From Stenopsyche tienmushanensis (Eukaryota > Arthropoda > Insecta > Trichoptera > Stenopsychidae): DNA of 64,000 nucleotides. The stretch is taken from the NCBI GenBank assembly GCA_008973525.1, contig WACJ01000186.1, forward strand, positions 62,001 to 126,000, written 5' to 3'. The notes beneath the pieces were generated by a model, which was not told the origin of the DNA, searched no databases, and worked only from the letters and a program-made list of their open reading frames with translations. Each line of letters opens with the position of its first letter. The first letter of the stretch is position 1. The translations under genes and the position numbers were made by a program. Positions 36,337 to 48,499 of the stretch are shown piece by piece.

Positions 36337-37014
36337 ATGGCAGAAAACAAAGCAATGATGGATCCGAACAACTTTGATTCCCTGGACGAGTATGTAAAAT
36401 ACAGAATGAACGCCACGCGTGCCATGCTGAATATTACATGTGACACAAATGACATGGATTTAATCATTCCCAATTTAAATTTCGAAAGAAAATCATCAGA
36501 TATAAACGTTAAAATGAGCAATATGAGTGTGAGCGAGGAAGACGTTGATCCACGCTCCAACTACGATATTATAAGCTTCAAATCCAAAATCGCTCCTCCC
36601 GTTGGCTTATTCAAAGAATTTACCCCGCTGATCGATATCGTTCATAAGAAAGTCGCCGATGCGAAACAAGACTCGAACAATACTCCGACTGAAAACAAAA
36701 ATCTTGCATTCATATCCGACAAGACGCACTCTGAGAGCAAAAGAATCTTACAAGAATTGCAAGCGTTATATGATCACATAAAAGTTTTACGCAATGATCC
36801 GCATCAAATGAAAACACCGCCCGACTCACAACTAAATCTTTATACATCATACAATGCATTGAAAAGAAAGTCTCACGGAGAATGTTCAACGTTGGGCAAA
36901 GTTTTACACACAAAACTGAGAAATATGAGACGCCTACCAAAATTAGATTACGCTTATTATAATCCAACTGGTAAAGTTCAATTATTCAACTTCAACACTC
37001 CATACCCTCATTGA
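36337..37014 (+). CDS. Uncharacterised 225-residue protein (orphan, single coding exon)
   Basis: ATG to TGA, 226 codons with no interruption, in sequence otherwise full of stops. The codon pattern and more balanced composition support real coding. The product is hydrophilic with no signal peptide or membrane segment. It opens with an acidic/Asn-rich segment, then a Ser/Asp-rich middle. A predicted helical stretch follows around residues 130-155 (SESKRILQELQALYDHIKVL). The C-terminus is basic and aromatic (RNMRRLPKLDYAYYNPTG). I do not recognise a family. No transposon features surround it, and a polyadenylation signal follows 80 bp after the stop, so it looks like a host gene, perhaps fast-evolving. 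It could also be the last exon of a spliced gene with an upstream 5' UTR. Confidence 0.75.
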   Translation: MAENKAMMDPNNFDSLDEYVKYRMNATRAMLNITCDTNDMDLIIPNLNFERKSSDINVKMSNMSVSEEDVDPRSNYDIISFKSKIAPPVGLFKEFTPLIDIVHKKVADAKQDSNNTPTENKNLAFISDKTHSESKRILQELQALYDHIKVLRNDPHQMKTPPDSQLNLYTSYNALKRKSHGECSTLGKVLHTKLRNMRRLPKLDYAYYNPTGKVQLFNFNTPYPH

Positions 37015-37094
37015 ACTAATCATTTTTAATTAATCTTAATATTATTTTAAATGATTTTATACAATTGTACTTGACTAGTTCATATGAATTTTAA

Positions 37095-37100
37095 AATAAA
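37095..37100 (+). terminator. Polyadenylation signal AATAAA of the 36337 gene
   Basis: A canonical AATAAA lies about 80 bp after the stop, followed within 30 bp by a T/GT-rich stretch (gtagttttgtcagtc). Confidence 0.6.
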
Positions 37101-40100
37101 TTGACTATTTTACTGTAGTTTTGTCAGTCTTTTTTATTTTATTGTGGAGGTATTATGACATTTTTTTAATATCATCGGCGTTTATACAATGATAAGAGTG
37201 TACTCAGTAACGTATTAAATTTAAATACAAGAGTCGCAAGTTCATATCTTTGTACTGCGAGATACACCTAACAAATCATAAATCTTAAAATTCAAGCTAA
37301 CTTAAATCGTTACTAAACAACAAGAAATTGCTCGCCAAAGATATGCGCTGTAAAAATACGTATTTTTGGTGTATGTAAATTTTATCATGAGCTTAATATC
37401 CACTGATAATACGTAAACTTCAATTTGAACAATGAAATCAATGCATTCATAATTTTTTTTTAGTCACAACAATCGGACAATTGGTTACTATTTGTGTATA
37501 TTTTTTTACCATATCAATATTGAATGGTGATATTCAAAGGATTTGAGATATTCAGTTAGTAACATTATATCCAATTAGATATTTTTTAAATCAATATCAA
37601 AAAGATATCTATAAGCTCTGAGCCACCTGTTTAGTTCATCATATTACAATGAAGACCTTATCTTATTAACATTCGTTCTGAATCCTTAATAAATATTGTG
37701 CTAGAATTATATTAAAATGATATGAATCGTTTCTCAAGCAAAATGTATGTAATTTCAAATTTAACCTCAAAATTTGATTTTAAATATTTTTGCGAAAATA
37801 GGGTCAAATTACATAATAATCCATTTAAATTGAATTCGGAATTACTAATTAAAAACAAACTTGCGAAAAATATAAATCGAACAAGTCGCGATTTACTTAG
37901 ATTTACATATTATTGTTCGCCGCAAAAAAGTCATATTGTATTGCCGCCATTGTTTTTTTCGTGGCCTTAAAACAAATATATTCGACCTTTACCGCAATGA
38001 GAAAATATATCGCATTAAAAACGATCTAATTCCTACGAAATTCGATGATGTGATTTTAGAATATTTTTTTCAACTAATATAATCCCTGTAAATAGCACAC
38101 TATTATGCGACAATGGGATCGAGAGGATTACGTTATAACAAACAATGAGTATTTGTGCCGTATTAAACTTGGTGCAAATTCATGGTCGGAGGGTCCCACA
38201 TAAAAGCTAATTGCCCACCTCTATCTATTAGCTAGATTCAAATCTAGTTAATTTGTGTAAATAATTGAAATGCTATTCAGCTAATTGTTATTTGCTGACG
38301 GATTAAAATGGGCAAATTTGACGACTCCAATGTCAACGTGCGAAATTCGCGCATTGCGAAATGGCTCCGTTTTGTCAATTTATTTTCCACAGGATGACGA
38401 TTATCGTCTCAGCATTATTAATTTCGATTCGATAATCTCGTGGTAAAATTCCACATTTGGAGAATTTTTAATTACAGTAACAAATAACAGCCATCCGATA
38501 ACAGCGACACGATAAATACAATTGATATAATGCCAGAAAGGAAATTATTAAATGGCATTGTTGTCGGTTAAATTTTGCGGTTTTTGTATTTCCGTTGTGG
38601 TGGTTTCAGCGACGTATTTTTTCAATTTTGCTAGCATTTACAAAGACGATCGAACACATCCGAAAGAGGAGGAAAAATCGCGCTACATTTATAAATAACA
38701 TCTTTGAAATACATCATTTACTCCGGGATAACTCCATCCTTCGTTTAAATCAATCCTCGAAATAGCAGGAACGAATATAGAATTGGGCGCATTTAAGAGC
38801 AACATGTGTAAATAGCGAATTTCAGTTACATCAAGATATGAACCGGAATTTAGAAATGATACGTCCAGAAAAAGAATCACAAGTGTATCTAAAAATTTAT
38901 GCTCGAGATTAAATGAGCTGGCGTGGAATTTTAAATGTATCTAGCTTTCATTTCAATATCAATAAAATGTTTTTTTGTTTTTAAAGGGAAAACATGTTTT
39001 TTTTTAAAACGAATTCTAAAAATCAATGGTTACTTGATTATATTGCCGTTCTTGTGTATTTAATTTAAAGTATTAATGCAACGTTATTTATTACAATTTT
39101 ATTATATTTATGACGTTCGATACTCGATACAAAGCTCAAATGACAGAAACTGATTATAGCAATGCGTCCAAGGCTAAAATTGCATAAACCTTTCGCTAGC
39201 TTCATTAAAATCTCAAAAGATTACAGTGGAAATAATATTTAAGATCGCATTAATAAAGTACATCAATCGTCACCATCTCTCCCTTCGAATGCATTTAATT
39301 GTCACTTGGACGAAAATTATCGCCTTAAGACCGTCTTCGCGCATTTAAATTTAATAAGATAATTTCTTAGGTTATTTATGTGTCACTTTTATGCCATACA
39401 TGCCAATAAAATTTTACACACCAATTCGTTTTATAACCTACAAACATTGGACATAATAGAAATAATAAATGACCATTGTCTGCGGACAGAGCAGTTTGAC
39501 TGTCTGGCCATCCAAGACAATAATCAAGCGAAAAATCAACCGAAATACACATATTTCAGTTCAAAAACATCAATCTCATAGAGCAGAGTGCTTTTATTTT
39601 ATTTTAATTTCGCACTCCAAAAAAAAAAAAAATGAAAAATCCACATCATCATTATTGCGCCGTAAAGATAAAAAATATTTTTATAATATCTATTTTTGCA
39701 CAATGCCTCGTTTTAAAATACACATTAAATAAAACCGCAACGTACGAAAATAAATATAGCTAAATAAACTTCATTATCTGGTCACATCTAAATATTTTAA
39801 ACAATTAAATTCAATGTTGAATCATTTGGTCGAGACAAAATCATAAAATAGTTGCGGGCAGGACATGTAACAAGGGGAACAGACGAACGATGAATCAAAG
39901 CCAATATGAAACTTGCGTTACCAATCATGGGCGCTTCATATTATTTTTGGATTGGTACCAAAAATGCACTTCACAAGAAAGTCGTTGGATATAAATAGCA
40001 ATTGACTCATAATGAAAGAATCGTATTATGGATTGGTGGATATTGACATAACACAAATATTTATGATGATCGGATGTTAACGCACAGTAAAAATAATTTA

Positions 40101-40184
40101 AAAAACTCTATACAAGAATGAGACACAAATTATTTTAATATGCAAATAAATGTAATCTAAAAGAGCAGATGGGCATCGATCTGA
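37101..40184. other. AT-rich intergenic stretch
   Basis: No supported exon. Sequence at about 38160-38900 is less AT-rich and unique in the window. Open frames there lack domains. Confidence 0.35.
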
Positions 40185-40188
40185 TTAA

Positions 40189-40618
40189 CCTTTTGAGTAG
40201 TGAGCTAATTTAAAATCATCATATACTTAGAAGCTATATTTGTATGTCTGTCACTTATCCGTACAAATCCACTTATCTGCTAGGACCGTCGCAGCGTGTA
40301 TGAAGCTTGTACATAAATAAATAAACACTGTCGATAGGACACAATATTCGGTCATTTCTTCAAGTAAACATAAACAATACACTTGAAATCGATTCATTAT
40401 ATCATTACTAGTCCATAAATTTGGGTTAACGATCTATGCAATCGTACAATGTACGCAACATACTCTCTCCATCTCTATTTCCCATTCATAATCTTCGACT
40501 TGCAAGATACTCTCCGTCTCTGTCTGTCTCAGAGCTCAATGTGTAAGAATGCTCTTTCTAAATCGAATGATCAGTGTGTGGATGATACAAATTCGGATAA
40601 CATTTTTTAAAAAAAGGA
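40189..40618 (-). mobile_element. Repeat B, inverted copy
   Basis: It begins after TTAA (40185-40188) and is the reverse complement of 27050-27450 over most of its length, with high similarity in the middle. Landmarks include gtctgtcacttatccgtac and aagtaaacataaacaatac. The far end is degraded (about 40600-40618). It contains the uninterrupted junction that is split by the element at 11272. Confidence 0.6.
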
Positions 40619-41034
40619 TGTCGGTTATGTGGCAAGGCGAACGGACGACAACGGATAAAATCTAAAATGATGGATGGATAATTTGATGAATCTTTTAATG
40701 TGTCACAAAGACGTAATAAAGTGGCGCTTGTGGTAGATAACGTCATATCTGTTTGAATTATTCATCAAATTACACATTAAACGAAGAGATGATATGCTTT
40801 GTGATAATGTCGAAAATATACGATCAATGGGCATTTTATTTATTTTAACACACTCACGTCGGGGCAATATCAAGCTGTACTAATGTTGTAAAGATGCTGA
40901 AGGCACTTGAACAAACGGGGTCAGTTAAAATCAAGAGAGAACGAAGAACTGAACTGAGGAACCCAGAGTTTTTTGTTTCACGGTTAACAGACCTGGCATG
41001 TAGGGGGGATACTAACGGTCAGTTTATTCGGTCC
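40619..41034. other. Intergenic stretch
   Basis: No gene seen. Confidence 0.35.
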
Positions 41035-41690
41035 CGAGTGTTTGTCAGCCATTTTGTTCAGTCATAGTAAATTCTTCCGATGGAGAGGTCGTAGCGTGCT
41101 TCTGTCACCTTCCAAAGTCCATGCACGTGCTGCTGCAAATCTGCACAGTCATCTATTTTTTGACTTTGCAGAACAATACCACTGCGAATATCCATCGGAA
41201 GCTCGTTTAACTTTATAGTAGTTAAGTAATGAGTCGAAGTGAGTTAGGTTGTTCAGAGAAGGCAGTACTGATACTCACGACGAGACAAAGAGTAGGAGAC
41301 TATCCGTCATTTCTGATGAACTTGTGCAAAAATTGAAGAACAAGTGTGAAATGACCGCCGTGTAATGCTTGACGACCTTTACAAATAATTTCCTGATATT
41401 TCTCGAAGTCTTCTTGGTGATATCGCGTCGGAAAAACTTGGTTGCGGAGAGTTGTGTGCTCCATGGGTGCCCAGAATGCTTACACCGGATCACCGTCAAA
41501 ATTACATGACCGCCGCTCATGAATTTTTGGATGTTTTGCACAGGAAGGAGAAGATTTTCTGGATTTTATCGTGATGGGGGATGAGACGTGGGTGTATCGC
41601 TACACCCCAGAATCCAAAATACGATCCAAAAAGGGCTGGCAGCGGAAGTCTTTAGCAGAAGTTTTATTCCGGGACAATCCCGGCATCAAT
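41035..41690 (+). mobile_element. mariner transposase remnant (N-terminal and first-Asp part)
   Basis: Across frameshifts the translation gives a helix-turn-helix-like segment and then VPRMLTPDHRQNYMTAAHE and DFLDFIVMGDETWVYRYTPE. GDETWV carries the first catalytic Asp of mariner DD34D transposases. The remaining catalytic part is missing and no inverted ends were identified. Residues differ clearly from the 61767 element, so this is another mariner lineage. Confidence 0.85.
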
Positions 41691-43797
41691 ATTTTATAAT
41701 ATTCTAATCATCATTCAACAGAGACCTTATGCATTAACCTAATAAAGTTCTCTGTTTTTATAAAATTAGAACATTCTCAATTAATTATTTTAATGTATTT
41801 CATTACTGCTGAATCTCAATATATGTACTATTTATATTATTATTGATATATATATATATATATTAGGGAATATCGATATGAAATATAATAAATACGGATC
41901 TTTCTTCATTGTCTTTTCAAAAATCTTTTTTCATTGTGTCGAACTAAATACTACCTCGAGATCGCTCTGCTACAAGTTCAGAAAACACCGAAATCGAACT
42001 GTTTTAAAAGAAATTGGGATTTCTGTATCTGAATATTGAGACATGTTTTTCTTCGAACGCACTGCCAAGGAGATAAGTTCAATCTTCACAAAAATCTAAA
42101 ATGTTGTACAAATAAGTTTGTTCTAATATCAGAAACATCGAGGAAATTTATAAATAGATTTATAGATCATACGGAAACATTTCAATTGATGAACAATTCA
42201 TAAATTTGGTACAAGTTTATTTTCTATATCCATTGGGTATTGGTAGAATTGGATGGTTATTGATAGAACTACAAAAAAATAAAACAATATTTCATATTTG
42301 TTTTAGCAATCCGATCTAAAAGTGATGGAGTTATATTTCTTGGTGGATTTATAAAGAAAATTGATCACGTATTATCAAATATCAACCCCGCTTGTTTAAG
42401 TCTCCCGAATACAGCGTGTTAAAATTATTTATAATGCCTTGTTAAAATGCTGCAATAAACGATATTTGTATAGGAAAAGGAAGCAATGTAGATTATTTTA
42501 ATGCTGGGTGTTATCACTAAAAATTGCAAGCTTCTATTGTGTTTCTTCAATTTAATTTGTTTCAGTGGTCCAGCGGGCAGCTGAGGCTTTATCTGTATGC
42601 GTACTTATCAACGTGAGTAATTGGACTTCCGTCTTCATTAACGAAGCGAATTTCCAAAAAAAGCGCCACTTCTTCGAATGTTATTTGTTTGTGGGTGATA
42701 ATCGATTCAAAGTCAAGTTTACGCGTTCGGCCTCGGGGCACCAAAAATGGGGGCTGGCCTCCTCTAATTCGACATGAATGACAATCGAAAGCAAATGTAA
42801 CAAGTCCATCTAGTCGATACACTTTAATCTAGACGAGCAAACAGATAAGGACGAGCATCCATCGTCGAAGTCAACGCACTCGAAAGACAAAACCTACCCA
42901 CCTGGGCATTCAGGGCATGGAAGGATGTCCGAAGGTCGCGACCGTTCTGCCAGTCCGTTGACTCTTCAAGAACGAGTTCGTCGAGTCTCCCGTTCTTCCC
43001 GCTGGCTCCGAACGATCGTCACTTCTTCGGGCGCCGCTATACGAGACGACCGTCCCATACTAATTCGACTATTGTACTGACTGACGTTCCGCGCAGTGCT
43101 CGTCAAATTGTGAACCCAGCCCACGTATTTTGGGAAACAATGTGCTTTATGCTTTATCACATAAGGCATATAAATAATCCACCATTGCGACGCACTCACA
43201 CTTTTGATATGCCACCACTTAACAAAATACCATTAAACGAACCCATTGAGTAATGCTCTCGTTACTCTTTAATCTTAGTAGTGCTCCATGGACCAAAACA
43301 AAACAGCACTACACTGTATACGAATCTTCATTTGACATAATTTATAAACAATAATGATTTACTTTGAATTAACATGTACTTCACCGTGTCAACCAGATGC
43401 GAATGACGGGTATTCTTCCGTGGGGTGCCAAATATTTGGATGACATATTTCTTTATCCAGTTAAAAAAAAAATAGGGGTACCCGGTATGAATGTCATTTT
43501 TCTACCAATGCGATTTAAAATAACTTTTTTTTAAATTCTATTGAACTTTTCTTTTACAAAATAATATCGTACATATCTATCATCTTCTGCCACCTTTCTG
43601 TAGACTAAAAATAGTCTGAAAGGGCGATATTCAACCCTTCATTAGAACTAAAATTTTGATCTCTTAAAAATGTTGCGAGTATGATAAATGCAATAAGACG
43701 AAACAGACAAAATTCCTAAGTTTTTCATGTGTCAATGAATTCGCGCGTTATCATGCTGGAGAATAATGATGCATCTATTAATCAAAACTGACCTCTG
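41691..43797. other. Intergenic stretch with an unexplained GC-richer block
   Basis: A TA microsatellite lies near 41848-41866. Sequence from about 42560 to 43250 is noticeably GC-richer and open in several frames on both strands. I recognise no domain and no convincing splice set, so I list it as unexplained. Confidence 0.35.
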
Positions 43798-45218
43798 TTA
43801 ACCCTTCTTTCAATAAGATAGTCTGGCCAGACTAAAACTATTTATATTTCTATGTATATACCTAGAGTCAATGAAAGTAGTCTGGTCAGACCCTGATTTT
43901 TTGTCATGGAATTTGTATGGGAAATCACGTTTTTCTTCATGTTTCGTAAGAAAAATTTTATCCTTATGCTCCATAAGATATTTTATCATATTTTTCTTTT
44001 TATTATATCTATATTTTTACCTTTGTAGTAAAAGATCATTTCGCATCATGTGTTTGGAAAAACCTATATTTAGTATGGTATTTTTCTTTTATCTATGCTG
44101 CAGAAAATCTTTTTACACCAAATATTTGTAAAAACCAGATAGTGAGTCTGTGATTCAGAAAATGGATATCCTTTTAACCTTATCAGACCGGAAATCGTGA
44201 GACAGAGACTGATGTCTTGCGTCTCATCATATACTCCTGCATCTATAGCAAAGTCGCGCTTTAACACTTTGATGTACACAGCCGTCAAATCCCGTCATGC
44301 GTCAGCAGTTAACAATTGCTTTTTGCGCCAGATAAATCTATGCATACCGTCTTCGTGAACACTTCAAATCACATCGACAAAACTCATCAAAACGAAAAAA
44401 AAAATTAAGCAGCTCAAAAACTCTCAAGCTTCTCTGAGAATTGAAATAAGACAGATAACGCTACTGTCAACAATCAATGTTATTGATTCAAAACAATAAT
44501 AATTGTGTGTTTTAGCGATGGTTCAACTCCAGTTTTACGTTCATAAATTGCAAAAGTCGTTATTCTAGACGTGTGCGTCAACCGGGTAAAGGTACCCCTA
44601 CACGTCTAAACATTCTCAATATATTTTTGAATTTTTTTATAGAAACTCATAAATTTTCATACTTACTATTCAACAAAAAATCGTATTCTAAATAATCTTT
44701 TAAATATCGTCATAAAATTTAGGTATAACTAACCGAAATCGCTATCGTCAACTCGTCGTATCGTCGTAAAGGGTTAAAAGCATTCTGTATACTGGAAAAG
44801 AAGGAGGCCAAAGAACAGTTATCTTAGATGAAAAAGTGCTACTAGAATTAACTGACAAGTACAAAAAAATGGTAGGATGGTTATTCCTGACAATTATTTC
44901 ATAACTTTCGATAGCGTGGACAAACTATAGAAGGCAGGGCTTGCTTTTATTGGAACTATCCGCCGGATTAAAAAATTTATTCCGAAAGAAATGTTGGCAG
45001 AACGTCGTCGTTCAATATATTCATCCGTGTTCGGATTTATATACAATGTTGCAGCTCTTTCATACATTTCGAAAAAATAAAAAGCTGTTATCTCATTGTC
45101 AACTGTCCATTATAATACCGAAGTTGTTAGAGAAGCCTAAAAACCACAGGTAATGTTATTTTACACAAGCACAAGGGAGGTGTTGATGTTATGAACCAGA
45201 TGCTTGGGAGCCTGTATA

Positions 45219-45465
45219 CAGTGATGTAGTGCTAAATAAAAAAGTCTGGGAGCGCTGATTAATTATAATATTTCAGTACCCCCTCCCCTACCAGCAGTGA
45301 TACAATTTTCGCACCAAGTTTCCAACCAAACGCTTTTCAGTTTAACCAATTTAAGTTAAAATAATTTTTTAAAAATTACAATATATATTATGCAAAATTT
45401 CCAAATCGTTTAGAAAAAAGTGTGGGAGCGCCGACCCCACGCGCCCCCGCCCCACTACACCACTG
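45219..45465. mobile_element. 247-bp hAT-type MITE nested in the piggyBac transposase
   Basis: Flanked by a perfect 8-bp duplication cctgtata (45211-45218 and 45466-45473), the hAT hallmark. The ends CAGTGATGTAGTG and CAGTGGTGTAGTG (inward) match at 12 of 13 positions. Subterminal gggagcgc motifs occur near both ends. It carries no ORF. Removing it restores contiguity of the piggyBac frame at ...SLYT. Confidence 0.9.
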
Positions 45466-45492
45466 CCTGTATACAAACGACATATAATATTA

Positions 45493-45688
45493 ATGCCCGG
45501 TATCAAGCTAGTAGAACAAGCAAGTGCTGGTAAGCTCGGAGGATGGTATCTCTACTTCAGTTTTTGAGCTAAAAAATAGCTTAAAAACGAAGCTAGCTCT
45601 GTTTATACAAAGCTAGAGTTGCTGCTTTGTTGGCACACGGCTTGCTCTACTTACTTGAAAACTGTTATTTTGTGCACTGGGCACAAGA
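45493..45688. mobile_element. Possible second small insertion in the piggyBac element
   Basis: This segment separates the SLYT block from the RW-MVAFF block, which are nearly adjacent in piggyBac transposases. Its ends read TGCCCGGT and, inward from the right, TGCCCAGT. No clear target duplication is seen, so the boundaries are approximate. Confidence 0.35.
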
Positions 45689-46630
45689 GATGGTAGCTTT
45701 TTTCTGCAATACGCTAAATATTGCACCATTGACATCATTCACAGTTTACAATAATTTGAACCAGATAAGAAATCATCCCACCGATGTATGCCAAATATGT
45801 TTATAAATCCATACGGATCAGCTGATGACAACATATCTAGAAGAAAAGATGAACACAGAAATAGTCCGATTTGTATGTAAGAAATGCGAGGAGCCAGTTT
45901 GTTAACAGCACAGGCAGGCATTTTCAACATGCCATAAAAGCGCAAATGAGTGATAAATTTTGGATCGTTATGAATTTGCAAAAAAATCGTTTAAATAAAT
46001 ATTAAAAAATATTATTAAGTTTAGAAAAACAAAAAAATGCGTAATTTAATTTTTTTTTCATCCATTTCCATACAAAATCAATAAGAGTCCAGCCAGATCA
46101 CTTTCATTGATGGGAGGTAATAAGAACATTCATTGATAGAAGGGTTAATGTAATGCTGCATTCAATTTATCCAACTGTTGACTCTCACCTTGCATCAATA
46201 CTTTTAACCAAATTATTCCTTTAGAATCTTGCCACACAAAAACATTATTTTTCATGCAATGGTCGTTTAGGGGTTGAAACAGCCTTTTGTCCACGGTATA
46301 ACCATTGTTTTTTTTCTGCACGTTTGAATAGAAAACCCATTTTTCTGTTAGATAAAACTGTCATTCACAGATTTTTCGGAATTACGCTTACTAATCCAGG
46401 GATTCATAAGGGATACTTAAAACTGTCCGGGATCCCAGGATTAGATTCCCTAATTCCAACCAATACATCTCAAAATCGATTCAGCTATGTAGCAAAAATC
46501 AATCCTTGGTTAGCCTTGATGATCCAAGATCTCAATATCCATTTACATGTGTAAATATTTTTTGATTCCTCAATATGTGTCCCTAGCATAATAATTTTTA
46601 GTTATAAATGTTTTTTCTACAAAAAAACAT

Positions 46631-46652
46631 AGCGACTCACCGGTGAGTCGCT
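46631..46652. repeat. Perfect 22-bp palindrome
   Basis: The half-site agcgactcacc is followed directly by its exact reverse complement, with no spacer. Its function is unknown. Confidence 0.8.
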
Positions 46653-47251
46653 GGTAGTTGGGTGATTAATGAACTTATTCAAGCTGTACTTTTTTGTTTA
46701 TCAGTGAGATTTTATACTTTTTTATGTTCAGTATTTAATAACTTTTCTGTATTCTGCTAACGATTTCGCTCAATTCAGGTCTCCATTTTACAAATCAAAT
46801 TCTCATAAGTAATCTTTCAATTATTATGCTGAAATTCCCTATTCCCAGATTATATTTTCATACCAATTTCCTTATTTTATACATTTGAAAATGAATTCAT
46901 CAATAGCACTATGAGATACTTGTTCAAATGAAGTTGCAAAATCATAACTCGAGGTCGAGCCCTAAAGCATTGCCCTGATCCAATTATGTCACAGCATTTC
47001 GGATAATATGTATTTAATACCATCACATCGCATATTTGTTTATTAATACCCAACTGAAATGAAGGATATTGGAATACAAATCGATCAAAATGTTAAAAAA
47101 ACATAACAAATACCCAAGTAGTTTTTCTATGCCCGCTAGTAGACACATGTAATTTGTTTCGTGCAATCTTAATATGTATATTTAATTGAAAAAAATATCT
47201 ATAAATACTTTTGAAGAGAGCGTTCCCACGGATGCATATGGAATGAACTGA

Positions 47252-47494
47252 CCAGCGGCTCTTATACTAGGGTCCGCAGGCCCCTGGAAGTCTGCGAGGC
47301 CATTACCGAGGGTCCGCGGCATCTAAAAATCGTGGTTAAAATATTAAACCTCAATTAAAAAAATAGGAAGTTATTTGCACAAATGTCGTGTAATAGTGAA
47401 ATCGTAATGGGAAACCGCGCATATCGAGGGCAGAAAATTTTTTTTTTCCAGAGAGGGTCCACAGGTTACGTACTTAAACTGGGATAGACTATAC
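47252..47494 (+). mobile_element. Short hAT (Charlie-type) non-autonomous element
   Basis: The left end cagcggctcttatactaggg and the right end (inward ctatcccagtttaagtacgt) are imperfect inverted repeats with gggtccgcrg subterminal motifs. The interior (47315-47480) matches, inverted, the 3' part of the hAT remnants at 10470 and 13752. It is therefore a deletion derivative of that family. Confidence 0.55.
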
Positions 47495-47912
47495 GCTTAA
47501 ACTTTTGTTTATGAATTTTAATAAGTTCGCATTTTTATAAACTCTCATCTTTTGAATAAAAGTTTTAAAATATTTTTTTGTGCAACAAAAATACATTTTT
47601 ATTCGTTTTTAAAATTTTAAATCATTTTGTCTTAATTTTTGTAATAAATAAATTTATAAATAAAATGCATGCTTATTTTTCAAAACAAAAGAACATTTAA
47701 TCCACTATGGATTAATTATTTTGAATCAAATATTCACAAAATAATTTTATACATACTCTTAAAATATTGTTGGCATTTTTATGCCATTTAAAAATTATCT
47801 TCTCATTCAAATATTAAATAATTAAATTAAAAAAATAAATATTTATTAAGTTTAAAAAAACAACAAGTCTGCACGTTCAAAATGAGTCATAAGAGTGAAG
47901 TGAGTCACCCTA

Positions 47913-47932
47913 TTAATCGACGCGTCGATTAA
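47913..47932. repeat. Perfect 20-bp palindrome
   Basis: The half-site ttaatcgacg is followed directly by its exact reverse complement. A gtgagtcac motif about 13 bp upstream resembles the core of the palindrome at 46631. Confidence 0.75.
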
Positions 47933-48499
47933 CAGCTATTTAATAACGGTTAAATTGATTTATTGAAATACAACTTATTTTATTTATAATTAGATACATT
48001 GCGTCATTTTGACTTGGAAAATAGCAGTAAAAATAAATTTAAAAATGTATTTATAACGCATTAAATTATAAATGTATTTTGTGTCATTATTTTTCTTAAT
48101 TGGTTTTTTTTTTATTTTAAAATACATGTGAAGCTCTAAAACATATTTAAGCTTAGATATTTGATTAGATATATTTTTCAGTTTCTTAAATATCTTAAAT
48201 ATGATGTTTTTTGATTATTAATCAATATTAATTTATTTTCGATAATTGTAAAATAAAAATAAATATTATGAATTCATTGAGTAATTAGTACAGGAAGTAA
48301 AAAATAACGCAATCGTGAAATTAAAAATATAATAATACAGATAAAATAGAATTTGAATTTTATAATCCAATAAGAATATGTTCATGGTATGTATTTCGCA
48401 TTTTTAATACTGGCAACATTACATTTTCAAATTTTTCCAACACTGTCGCAAGCGGATGTTAAGTACCGTCTGATATAGTCATTTGTCAAAGTCAAAGAA

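Larger units (their letters stand above)
43802..46144 (+). mobile_element. Decayed piggyBac element with TTAA duplication and inverted ends
   Basis: TTAA flanks both sides (43798-43801 and 46145-46148). The ends CCCTTCTTTCAAT and CCCTTCTATCAAT (inward) match at 12 of 13 positions. A subterminal inverted pair carries ctttcattga-type sequence. The plus strand holds transposase remains across frames: a KGGVDVMNQMLGSLYT block (the GGVDxxDQM motif that includes a catalytic Asp), then MVAFFCNTLNIAPLTSFTVY. A C-terminal Cys/His domain follows (CKKCEEPVC, HRQAFSTCH), as in autonomous piggyBac transposases. Many stops and two small insertions make it dead. The boundaries enclose 2,343 bp. Confidence 0.85.
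46149..48499. other. Very AT-rich stretch upstream of the coiled-coil gene
   Basis: It contains two long perfect palindromes and a hAT-type non-autonomous element, listed separately. A 76-codon frame at 46324-46554 has no recognised domain. The last 150 bp before 48500 should include the promoter of the coiled-coil gene. Confidence 0.35.

Noticed and set aside
41848..41866. TA-repeat as a possible regulatory or cruciform site
   Set aside because: An ordinary short dinucleotide microsatellite, common in AT-rich insect DNA.
46324..46554. 76-codon frame as a possible upstream exon of the coiled-coil gene
   Set aside because: No splice donor in the needed phase and no coiled-coil character. The 15-bp ATG exon at 48500 fits better.
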